A program made the position numbers and the translations under genes. A stretch of DNA of 64,000 nt, from assembly GCA_022432975.1 (NCBI GenBank), contig CM039514.1, positions 12,074,810 through 12,138,809 of the forward strand, given 5' to 3'. The number at the start of each line of letters is the position of its first letter. Within the stretch, counting starts at the first letter, position 1. Shown piece after piece: positions 11,337 to 22,386 of this stretch. The stretch is from Begonia masoniana (Eukaryota; Streptophyta; Magnoliopsida; Cucurbitales; Begoniaceae). The notes under the pieces were generated by a model. The model ran no database searches. It was given only the letters and a program-made list of their open reading frames with translations, and was not told the origin of the DNA.

Positions 11337-13044
11337 ATGGCGAGATTTGAGATAGACAAATTCACGAGCGAGAATGATTTCAATCTATGGCGAGTCAAGA
11401 TGAAGGCTTTTTTGGTTCATCAAGGATTGTCCACTGTTGTTGATTCCGAAGCGTTCGGGAAGCTTCAATTGTCTGACGAGGATAAAGCTTCTAAGATGGA
11501 TTCCAAAGCGCATAGTTCTATTTTGCTGAGTTTAGAGGATGAGGTACTAAGGGAGGTCATCGAATAAGATTCAGCGATTTTAGTATGGTCCAAACTTGAA
11601 GATTTATACATGAAAATGTCATTGGCGAACAGTTTGTATTTGAAAAAGAAGCTGTAACAATTGCAATGGATGAATTCAAGGAGATGTGGAAACATGTTGA
11701 TGATTTCAACAAAATAATCATGAACTTGAATAACATTGGTGTAAAGATAGAAGAAGAAGATCAATCTATTATCATGTTGAGTTCTCTACTGAAGCAGTAT
11801 GAGCATTTTGTCGATACTATGCTCTGCGGGAAGCAAACCCTAACCATGACAGAGGTGAAGGCTGCACTAAATTCAAAAGAGCTTCAGCGGTAAGCTGGAC
11901 ATAAAGAAGCTCCAGATGGTGAGGGGTTATCGGTAGGGAAGAACTCAAACTCATGAACAGAAGAACTCAAATAATAAGACAAGGTCAAAATCTAGGCAAG
12001 GTATGAAGTGTTTTTTTGTAAAAAAATGACACTTCAGGAAAGATTGCAATGAATGGAAGAGAAGGATGGCCTAGAAAGAAATCGAGACTGGTAATGCCTC
12101 GGTGGTCTCTAATTGTTATGATTCTTTGGACTTTCTGGTTGTTTCAGCGAAGGATTTCGGTAATCAATGAGTCCTTGATTCGTGGTGTTCATTTCATATG
12201 ACTCCGAGGAAGAAGTGACTTCAAGATTTCCAGCCATACAATGGCGGAGAGGTGCTACTCGGTACCAACAAATTGTGCACCATACAAGGCATTGGTTCGG
12301 TGCGAATTATGATGTTTGACAGATGCTATAGCATTCAGAACGTGAGGTATGTTTCTCAGCTTAGACGTAACCTTCTATCAATTGACATGTTTGATGATTT
12401 TTGTTGCATGGTGAACGTTGACAAATGATGCATGAAAATCATGAAAGGGTCGATGGTTGTGAGGAATGGGGTTCATGTAAATGGTTTATATTTCCTGGAT
12501 GATAAAACTGTTGTTAGCGGATCTCTAAATATTGCTAACAATGTAAAAAGAAATGCTCGATCATGGCATTTGAGGCTCGGACATTCGAGAGAAGCAAGGA
12601 AGATAGTGTTTTAGGAGTCGGCTCTGGGGATGAAAATTGGGCCGAGTGAAGTAGGAAAAAATTGTGCTTTAGAAGGAGCTGAATGAAAGTAGTTCTGATA
12701 ATGTTTCTCAAGTAGATGATCATCAGACTGAGCGAGTAACTTTTGGATCAGATGGCTCGGTGGAAGAAGAAGAAGTGATGAATTATCAACTCACATGGGA
12801 CATGTCTAAATGAGTGGTGAAACCTACTCAACGTTTCAGATATGCAGATATGGTCGCATATGCTCTTTCAGTTTTTGCTAAACTTGAGAATGAAGAATAT
12901 GTGACTTACACTGATGTTCTTTCCCAAGTTTTTCGAGGCACTAAGTTTAAGTTTTGTTTAAGCTTGGTAGATATGGAGGAAGACAAATCAAGATATGATG
13001 ATGCACAAGCTCTGAATAGTAGCAAAATGGTGTTCAAAATTTGA
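11337..13044 (+). pseudogene. Copia gag-pol remnant of element A
   Basis: Open pieces at 11337-11567, 11666-11893 and 12432-12614 carry gag, then GAG-pre-integrase similarity. They are separated by stops and frameshifts. The catalytic RT and RNase H domains cannot be found, so the element cannot move on its own. Confidence 0.8.
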
Positions 13045-13058
13045 ACAAATGAGGAAAT

Positions 13059-13533
13059 TATTAATATTGATTCAGATTTTGTGGTATATTTTTTTTGGTT
13101 TTACGACAATTTTATTTTCTTATTAATAATGTAATATTCTTTCTATATTAATGAGTGAATGAGTTGTAAGAAAAAAATAAGAGAGAGAAAGAGGAGAAAG
13201 TATATAAAAGAGAGTCTCACAGAGAAAAAGGTATGCGAGAAAGAGAGAGAATAATGAGTGAGCTCTGTAGGGTTTTTTTTCTTGGTGAGCGGTGTCTCTG
13301 TATTCGGGGCGTAATGCTTGCTAGCTAGTGATATTGCAACATTATGGAAAACTTTCACTTTCTTGATTCTTGAATAAAACTTGCTGCTAAAGTTTTGTGT
13401 CGTGAATGTAGGACGGATTGGTCTGAACTACGTAAATCTTGCATTTTGATTTCTTCTTTCATTTTTTTTTTTGTTTTAATCTTGATATAATTCTCTCGAT
13501 TTATGTGATTGAATTTTGCTTTAATTCACAACA
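13059..13533 (+). repeat. 3' LTR of copia element A
   Basis: It starts after a purine tract (GAGGAAA) and ends CACAACA. It is also clearly related to the LTRs of element C at 48436-50260, for example in the TAGGACG(G/A)TTTTGTCCGAAC block. Confidence 0.8.
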
Positions 13534-14109
13534 TAGTTAAAATATAAGATTATGTACGTCAAATAAGAAGAACATATTAGAGTTTAATCTGAAACGTGTT
13601 GCGACGCAACGCCAAGCATGAGAGGCGCTGACGCTAGGCATTGCGATAAATCTATTTTCTAGTGTTATTGTGATATAATTTTGCATGGATTTTGGTAATT
13701 TAATAATATTCATTTTAGCTGTTTTTGGGAAATTTTTTTTTAGCAGTTTTGCTAACAAGGTAGAATTCCATGTTTATAAATATATTTGTAAAAGTAGTTC
13801 ACTTTCTATAATATTCTGATTATTTGAAGTTGATTTTACTAATTTATTTTATTTTTGCATAAAAGAAAACCTGATGCATAGAAAGTTGCTAAAAGATTGA
13901 AGAAGAGTTGTATTTTTTTAAGAAAGTTAATTTTTTTTTTTTTTTTTTTTGTGAATTTACAAAATTCAAAGCTTGAATTTTATCTATAAAGACGCCAAAG
14001 TAGATCCTTATAAAGCAGCAAATTTAATTCGATTTTCACATTTAGTTTTATGAGTAGAGACTTAGATTAGTTTTCGTAGATAATTTCTGCAAGTTCATTA
14101 TGGTGGAAA
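13534..14109. other. AT-rich spacer
   Basis: No gene, RNA or repeat is visible apart from poly-T runs near 13930-13950. Confidence 0.5.
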
Positions 14110-14668
14110 TAAAGTGTAACGCTCTAAATTTTAAATTCTCAATTTTAAAATCATAATTTAAAAATCCTAATTTTTTTCCAGTTTGATTTTATAAATCAGA
14201 TTTAATTTCAAGCGTTATAACCATAATTTTTAAAATTAAAAAAAAAACTTGAATGAAAACATTAAATGCGCGGAAGCTTAAAACAATGTTCAATCATTAA
14301 ATAACTTTGGCTAAAATTGAAATAAATACAGAATTAAAACCATTCATAAAACTTTATTAATAATGAAGTTAACATAAATTATTCAAAGTTTTCATCGAAA
14401 TAATTTATGAAATATTTCCAAAAACTAGAAACATACTAATTTAAATTCCTTCCTCAAACATTGTCTTTTTCTGTATGTTCGCTTGCCTCTGGAAGGTTCT
14501 CGATCACAGTCGATTATTCCTCAAATAAAAACTCACCTACATTATAAAATTACAAACTATGAAAATAACTCAATAAGAAAAAACACGTGTAGATGCAAAA
14601 TTAACATTCTGTTACCAAATCCTGACTTAATAGTTAGATACTGGTTCAAAATTTATTTCTCAACTTTC

Positions 14669-14860
14669 GTTCAGACTTAATCATCTAATTGTTGTTCAGA
14701 TTTTGTCATCTCATTTTCATTCAGGCATAGCCATCTCATTGTCGTTCAGGTACAACTATCTCATTTTTGTTGAGACATAGTCATCTCGTCGTCGTTCAGG
14801 CGTAACTATCTCATTTTTGTTCAAGCTTAGCCATTTCATGTCATTCAGATTTTGTTATCA
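14669..14860. repeat. Degenerate tandem repeat, about 28-bp unit
   Basis: About seven diverged copies of a unit like TTCAGGCATAGCCATCTCAT lie between the two inverted arms of the outer LTR. Confidence 0.75.
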
Positions 14861-15974
14861 CATATTTTTCGTCAATTCCATCATATTCATACGCATACAA
14901 AATGTCCTAACAATTTTATCTTTATACAATTCTATGTCAATGTCTAAACATGCGTAGTCAAATATCAGAGTCATATAATAAAATAATTATAAGAAAATAA
15001 TATAGATTTTGTGATGTAGGGCCGTAGCTAAAACGTTGAAAACGTGGTATTTTCATTTACCTGGATTTCAAGAGTTTAGATATATTGAGATTTTTCCAAG
15101 ATTTCAAATAATATTCTGTCTGAATAAAATATGTGGTATTAAATTTCTACTTAAATAAATCTAATTTCTAAAAGAATGTGGGCAAAATTCTTACATGTAC
15201 ACCTGGTTGGATATGGTCAAATTTGATCGATTTGGACAACTTTCGAAATTTTTTCAGCTTAAATAAAATATTCGGTATTAATTTTCCACTTTAATAATCT
15301 ATTTCAAAAGGATTTAGGCAGAAATTCCTTACTGGTTTATTCTTAAATCGGTTCGGTCAGATTCAGATCATTTCAGATAACTTTTGGTCGAATTTGACGG
15401 TCCGAAAGCAATCTGGTTTGGTCTGGGCGATTCTGGTTAAAATTGGCTCGGGTTCGGTTCAGTTAGACCGGATTTTGTAACGCCTCGAGTTTCTAAACTC
15501 AGTTCGTTACTCATAAACCCGAACATAACTAGAAAATTTCGGACCAAATTTAAAACTTCGCTCGAAAGTCAAATTTGAACGTTTGCTAAAAACACAAAAA
15601 CTTGTAGCGGAAAATCTTTGAGCAAAGCAAAGTTAAACAAACTATAAAGCAGTGTTCGAATAATCAGTTAAAATTTTAGGAAAATAATTTGGCTGGAAGA
15701 GATGAAGGCTTACGCGTGAAATACTTAAAGTTTATAAAAGTCAAACACATCATCCGCTGAACAAAGTCAACGAAAAGGGCAGAAACAAAACCGAAGGTTT
15801 CCACCGATGACATCAGCTGGATGAATCGTTCATCCAACTTTTGCCGATCGCAAAACGACAAGTTTTGCTACTCGCATCTACCAATGACGTCAGCCGGGTG
15901 ATTCGTTCATCCAGCCTCTGCCGACCACAAAACGACAAATCTTTTACTCACGTCTTCCGAAAGAACAAAATACT

Positions 15975-16200
15975 CGACATCATCCGGTTACAAAACAACA
16001 AAAGACTTTTACCTTCATCATCCGATGGATAAATCATTCGACATCATCCGGTTACAAAACGACAAAAGACTTTTACCTTCATCATCCGATGGATAAATCA
16101 TTCGACATCATCCGGTTACAAAACGAAAAAATACTTTTACCTTCATCATCCGATGGATAAAATACTCGACATCATCCGGTTACAAAACGACAAATTTTCT
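15975..16200. repeat. 64-bp tandem repeat, about 3.5 copies
   Basis: Near-identical 64-bp units begin at 15975, 16039 and 16103, with a partial unit from 16167. Each starts CGACATCATCCGGTTACAAA. Diverged fragments with the same CATCATCCG/CATCTTCCG core extend from about 15800 to 16320. Confidence 0.95.
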
Positions 16201-16843
16201 ACTTATATCTTCCGATAGCTTCTACTGAAGACATCATCCGATGACTTTACTGAAGACATCTTCCGATAGACAACAGAACAACAACCCTACATCTGTCGAT
16301 GGACTTCATCTACCGATAGATCAAAAATACACAAAGAAAACAGCATAGCAACATTTTCACTCTAACAAAGAAAACTCCGACTACCAAAAGAATTTGAACA
16401 TTTTACTAAAAATCGTTCAAACTATTCAGATCCGTGTATTACTCCAAACTTTAGTAAACACCACTATTAAATCCAACAGAGTATCATTATTAGAAAAGTC
16501 TCACCAACGTATTCAAAAACATTAAAACCACTTCTGTTATTAGAAAACTCAACAAAACTTAAAATAAATCATGGTTCACTAAACCTTCACATCTACTGAC
16601 ATCAGTTAAACCGCCTCATCAGAATCATCAATCCATGGCATTGAAGTGCTCCCTCAACAGCCTAATTCTCAACATGTTCAGAGAACACACCTTCTGTTGT
16701 CTTTTCACCTACATCACAAAACTCATCTATTAGCCTAATGCTAAGTAAGTAAAGCGAAAATGAAATGGAATGCTGAAACATAAATTCCTAATCATGCAGT
16801 TTCTACTTTCTCATCTCAGTTGCATATGCATTCGTTCTTATCT

Positions 16844-17036
16844 GATCCCCCTGTGAAATTGGGAGTTGGATCACTTCTCCCAAAGTCATACATCCTCTCT
16901 TTTGATTAAGGGGCAGATTAGTTCCCTTAACAACTGTTCAGATCCCCCTGTGAAATTGGGGTTTGGATCACTTCCCCCAAAGTCATACATTCTCTCTCTT
17001 GGTTAAGGGGCGGATTAGTTCCCTTAACAACTGTTA
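16844..17036. repeat. 97-bp tandem duplication in solo LTR 1
   Basis: Two units start GATCCCCCTGTGAAATTGGG at 16844 and 16941. They lie between the inverted arms. A reverse-complement homologue with the same 97-bp period is present at 46155-46345. Confidence 0.93.
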
Positions 17037-18020
17037 CAGTCTGTTCATTCCTTACCATGTCATTTCATGTAAATTCATTTTCGCATAATTTTGAAAATAT
17101 GATGCATGACATACAAACACATTCAGGCATGCACAACCCTACTGTTTTGTGATGTAGGCCCGAAGGCACAAGCATACTCTACTTACCTGACTCTCCTGGA
17201 AATCGCTCGGTTGTAAGCTACTTTAGAAGCTCGCTCACCTAAGTTCATAACAGAACATCAATCAAACTTTCACTAAACTTTACAAAAAAAAATTAACCAG
17301 AAGAACAAGGAAATCAGTTTGGAAATCTACTGCTTGCGCATTTCCATTTACCCCAAAAACCCGTACCTACTCTCATCTACAGCATCCTTGAAATCCTCAT
17401 ATTGTACTCCCCCAGTTATCTAACTGCTAAAACGCAAGAGAATGAGGAAAAACGTACCTAAGTTGAAAGAGAGTCGAGCAAGAAAGAAATCGCCCAGAGG
17501 TTTCTGCTGGAGAGCTGAAGGCCGAGAGGGAAAATAGGAAATAGTGGCGGCTATAGTGCATTAAACCCAAAACCCCTTTCCTTAAATACGTTATCCACTT
17601 TCAAATTTTCAATTACCCTTATGCCCTTGCATAGACATCCATTAACCCTACCTTTATTATTATCATATAAAGTGTGTCATTAATTTAAAAAAAAGAAAAG
17701 GGAATCGGTTTGATAGAACCGGGTGTTACAGATTTGGTTCAGCTAGGCCTGTTCGGTTTGCTGGGCCGGTTCAGTTGGACTGCCTTTAAGTGAACCGGTT
17801 CAGGTTTTAAAGAAAACAACTTGAACCCTATTCTTTCTCCTCCATTCGAGAGTTTTCCTCGTGTTTCTTCGTATTGTGCATACCAGAATGCTCGAGAGAA
17901 CGATCCTCAGAGAACGGTGGCAACTCGACCGAGAGCAGTTCTTCTGAGCTCGGCCGCTCGAGTGGAGCTTGTGGCTGCGAATGGGAAATGCTCTAAGACC
18001 TGAGGTCAAAGGTAAGTACT

Positions 18021-18021
<1 letters not shown>

Positions 18022-18066
<45 letters not shown>
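18022..18066 (+). repeat. (GA)n microsatellite
   Basis: About 45 bp of uninterrupted GA dinucleotides within the outer LTR. Confidence 0.95.
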
Positions 18067-18068
<2 letters not shown>

Positions 18069-18388
18069 CTTGAGTGAAATCGAGAGAGAGCTGTGGTGTG
18101 CTCTCCATCCACACCGTGCCTCTTAATTTATAGAGGGATTTCTCAACCAACCTCCCCCAAAATTCGAGTTCCATTCAGATTTTCAGTTCTGGAAATCCAA
18201 TGCCAATCAGATTTTCAGAGCTGAACACTTGCCTCCCTGCGAATCTTCATCTAGGTTGTAAATTCGATTCCCAATCGAATTTTCAGAGGATCTGGGACTA
18301 CAACTAAGAGAAAATCTGATTCTCAATCGGATTTTCAGAGGGTTCTGGGTGAAACAGAGGATTGAATCAAATTTCCTCTGGTTTTTGA

Positions 18389-18888
18389 TAGGGGTGAGCA
18401 TGGTCCGGTCCGGTCCAGTCCGGTTTCGAGTCGGAATCGGACCGGACCAAAGGAATCAGGATTTTTTTTTCCTATTCCCAGAACAGGACCGAAATTTTCG
18501 GTCCGGTTCCGGTTTCTCCCACCAATTTTCTTTTTACAGTAAATTGCAATAAAAAAAATTAAAATTTCCTCTAAGAACAGGTTATATACAATCAAACCAT
18601 TTCCTACAAAGAATTAAAAGACTACAAATGATAAATTACAAAGAGAAGAAAAATTGAAGGTTTGAGATTTGTAGAAAACTGAAACTCTAAACCTTCTTCC
18701 CCCTTAGGCCAAGCCTTAAATGGTTATTGAATTAAAGTTTCGGTCCGGTCTGGGATTTCGGGAAATTTTGGTTCTGGACTGAGAACCGGACCATTTCCCA
18801 TGGGAATTCTATTTTTAGGACCGAAATCGGACTAAAACTGGTGGTCCGATCCGGTTCTCGGTCCTCAGTCTGGTCCTGCTCACCCCTA
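18389..18888. mobile_element. Non-autonomous hAT element (MITE), 500 bp, TSD GTTTTTGA
   Basis: The terminal inverted repeats are TAGGGGTGAGCA and TGCTCACCCCTA. The 8-bp duplication GTTTTTGA at 18381-18388 and 18889-18896 is perfect, which is diagnostic of hAT superfamily insertion. The ends are rich in GGTCCGG motifs, likely subterminal transposase sites. No transposase is encoded. Confidence 0.95.
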
Positions 18889-18987
18889 GTTTTTGAGAGG
18901 TTTTAGGGCTAAAATCTTAGATTAGGTTTGAGTTGGGAATTCTGAATTTGAATTTTTAATTTAAAAGTCTTAAATTGTTACATAAAA

Positions 18988-20915
18988 GGACGCAAATGCT
19001 ATAGCAAAAGGGTTTTCAACGACTGACAACTGATGAAGATTTCTTTACTGTTTTCTTTGTTTTCTTCAACTTTTAATTGTGTTTAATTATTTTGCTTTGT
19101 TTTCCTTGTTTAAACTAATTTTCTTAATATTGAGAGAATAAAGTACCGACCTTTACAATTGATTTTATGTGTTGTTAGTTTGTGAATTTTATGTCAATTA
19201 TTTTATACAATATTATGTTTAATGTTATTATAGCAAAATGACGACTGCCTGAATCATAAATTATTTTTCATAAGTGTCAAATTGTAATTTGAATATAGAA
19301 CTTATATTGATTAATGTGTGGTTAGTTAGCTTTAGACATAAATTTAGCATTTTACACGATCACTATAGGCATATAAGGTTGTATCACCATAACTCATATG
19401 AAATTCATTTTTATCTTTCATTGTTTTTCTACATAGACATATGAACCGAACTAATAAATGAATATAACATAGTAATCGACTAGTTATTATTTATATGTCA
19501 CACCAACGAAAATTATAACACTTGTTATTCACTTTTTTTTAATTCTTGATTATTACTATTATCATTCATAAGAATAAAATATTTTCGTTATTTTTGAATT
19601 AGAAGTTTTAATTGATTTTAAAAGAAATTTATATAAATTGTTCTATCAATGTACAATATCTGATATTTGACCATCGTATTACTTTTTATGACCATGTACA
19701 TTTGTGTTTGAGTATAATTATTTGCAACATATTGTTTAAACGTGTGCGCTCATGTGCAGTGCCACGGTGGTGGACACTGTTCATGTGTTGCAGTGCCACA
19801 TTGTGGAGGTAGTGGTGCCATGTCCATTTTGGCTCTGTTTTTTTTTAGTCTTACTTATTTCATTCTTGGTTTGGTTCATATTCCTGGTATCGGATCCAAC
19901 CACTGCTTCAAGAGTGTAGAAATCTGCGAATGACAGTATTGATGTAGATTTAAAGGATTTTTCAGAATTCAAAATATATTTTTGAACATATTGTTCCCAA
20001 TGATAAGAGGACTTGCCTCTGCTGAAAGGTCATTTTCTTTTCAAAGGTCGGATCAGTCTATCTGTCATTTTTGCTTTGGCCAGCATTCGTGACATGTCAT
20101 AAGTAAATTTGTACAAGTCCAAATTTCATGAATCTTTTGAAAGTGATTACGTAAGAATTGATAATATAATATTTAAGGATATTCATGCACTATACATGTT
20201 ATAACACTTGTATAAATTTTATAGATAAGTCAAAATATCACCAAGAAAAATATCAAGGGCACGTCCTCAATAGAATGATTTTCTATCATCTGATCCTATC
20301 TCTCAACTTAACATTTTTGTCTTGGCTCATCTTTGACCCCGTGACAAAATTACCGTTAAAACTATACTTGAAATTTATAATATTTCACAAAACATCTAAT
20401 TTTATAACACTGTGAGCATAGTTAACACACTTGTACAAATGTTTGGACTTGTCCCGAGTAACTTAAAAAAAAATAGAAGGATGATTACTATTATTCGTAG
20501 ATAAATGAAAGATATAAACATTTTCATATTCTTTGTTGCTCTTTTATAAAACAAACAATGAATAAAAAGAGAAAAGCGAAGTAGTAATATAGAGATTTAC
20601 GTGAAAAAATAGGTAACGAGAGAAAACAATGGGCAATAGGACAAAAAATTCCCTATATAATAGAAATCGCAGAGAATGTTTCTATGCATTGAGTAAAAAC
20701 ATAAACCTTGTTACGTGACACTAACTTATCTGTTTTAAATTCTTCTCTTGCTTGTCTTATCTACTGAAATGTTGGCTAAAGTTTTATTTTTTTATGATTA
20801 TTTATTGTCAAATCCTGTTTCTTGGTATTATCTAATGTTAGGGCTTCATTATTTGCTTGGTATAATATAGGTCATGACTCTTGTGCTAAAGTTACCTTAC
20901 GTGTTTAGGGGTTTA
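18988..20915. other. AT-rich spacer with a possible hAT relic
   Basis: No intact gene is present. A plus-strand stretch near 20000-20050 encodes GLASAERSFS, which resembles the C-terminal dimerisation motif of one hAT-type transposase group, but no other part of such a gene is recognisable. Confidence 0.4.
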
Positions 20916-22386
20916 TGTTGAGTTAGAGATGACAAAAGAGCCAGCCGAGTTAAACCAAGTTGAGTCAGAAGTAGTCCGACTCATCGAGCCTAACGAGTTA
21001 AACGAGCCAAGCCTAACGAGTTAGTCTGAAAAAATTTCAACCCGAGTTCGCTCGCGATCTACGAGTTAAACGAGCCTAGCCTAGCCGAGTTGGCTCAATG
21101 AGTCTTAACGAGCAGAGCCTAACGAGCAGAGTGTATATAAATATTTTCAACTTATATTAATATAATATAAGTTTTTTAAAAAAATTCATTTAAAATTATA
21201 ATAAATATTAATAATTATATGCAAATGATATTTACTCATTTAATTTAAAAATTAGTTACGTTAAAGTATATAAAATTAAATGTATTAATAAAAAATATCA
21301 CATAAATATCATTAAAAATATTTTTACATATAAAAAAAATTAAAATTTGAAAAAAACTACAAATTCTAAAAAAAATTACTTCAAATTATAAAAAAAATTC
21401 AATAAAAAAATCTCTAGTCTCCAATATCCAAATTCGTAAATTTTTATAGAATTTTAACATTTCATTATTGATCTCTCGTCTTGGCATCGGTCCAATCTTT
21501 GATACAAATGAGCGCTTCCACAAAGTCCGGTACAAGTCTTCCTCTTCGTTCATCATAAACACGTCCACCTGCACTAAAAGTAGATTCCGATGCTACAGTA
21601 GAAACACGATGTGTTAGTAGATCACGTGCCATTATAGAAAGAATAGGATATATGGTAGAATATCTTTTTCCACCAATCTAAAATATCAAAATTCTCATCT
21701 CGAGAAAATTGTTAACGAGTTTCAAAATAAATATTGAGTTCATTTGTAAAAGAAATTGAATAATTTTTCGTTTGTAATTCATTCTATACATCATCAATAC
21801 TATATTGATGACTAAAACTACTTCCACCATCACCGCTACTATTACTAGGATAACTCTCGGTATGTGGAGGTTGTGAATAATAACAATTAACATTAAAATA
21901 TTTTATTACATAAGAAACATCTAAATTAGCAACTCCATTTGTTATGTCATCACTAGTAATTAAAAGTGCAATACATAAATTTGTAGAAATCCTATTGAGC
22001 ATAAGACATACTCTTTTTAATTTAAATCCTTGATCCATGATGCATGCATAACAAAAAATAAGAGAAATGTTATGCCAATATTTTTTAAATTTTGTTTTTA
22101 TTTTATTAAGAATATTACTAATTTCATCTGCTGGTCGATATTTTGTGAAATTACATGTTAAATCTACAAAAATATGAAGAATAATATTAGAAGTGAGATA
22201 ATAAATTCCAGAACATTAATTTGTAGCATCATATAAAGGTTTTAAAAAATAAAGAAGATATTAGCAATATCACAGCTAGATTTGTCAAGCTTAATACTTT
22301 GCGTCTTATCATTAATAAAAACACAAATAACTTGTCAATATGACTTAGCATTTTCCAATATCAAATAAGTTGAATTCCACCTATTA

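Larger units (their letters stand above)
10993..13533 (+). mobile_element. Decayed Ty1/copia retrotransposon (element A)
   Basis: Two related LTRs bracket 1.7 kb of broken gag-pol. The 5' LTR (10993-11312) is about 155 bp shorter than the 3' LTR (13059-13533) through an internal deletion. Both end in CACAACA and share the block TTGATTCTTKAATAAAACTTG. Gag begins at 11337 (MARFEIDKF) and stops at 11565. Later pieces show a damaged CCHC knuckle (about 12010-12045), the DSWCSFHM protease-side motif (about 12170-12200) and a GAG-pre-integrase HLRLGH motif (about 12563-12580). Reverse transcriptase and most of integrase are missing. No clear target duplication was found. Confidence 0.85.
15476..17730 (-). 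mobile_element. Gypsy solo LTR 1, 2255 bp, TSD GATTT
   Basis: The ends are TGTAACGCCTCGAG and GGGTGTTACA, flanked by identical GATTT at 15471-15475 and 17731-17735. No gag or pol lies inside. On the minus strand it starts TGTAACACCCGGTTC and has a TATA-like GTATTTAAGG at about 17585, a CAG/GTAAGT site at 17179-17188, inverted arms (17145-17158 and 16708-16721) and two tandem arrays. The same LTR family occurs on the plus strand at 45460. It inserted into the outer LTR 14115-18982. Confidence 0.92.
14115..18982 (-). mobile_element. Probable gypsy solo LTR (outer), interrupted by two nested insertions
   Basis: The left end reads TGTAACGCTCTAAATTTTAA and the right end, reverse complemented, TGTAACAATTTAAGACTTTT. 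Flanks are TAAAG (14110-14114) and TAAAA (18983-18987), a 5-bp duplication with one mismatch. Removing the nested solo LTR (15476-17730) and the hAT MITE (18389-18888) leaves about 2.1 kb with no coding domain. It shares the internal layout of the other large LTRs in the window: donor-like site 15056-15063, inverted arms 15006-15020 and 14536-14550, and short tandem repeats between them. The minus orientation is inferred from that layout. Confidence 0.6.
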
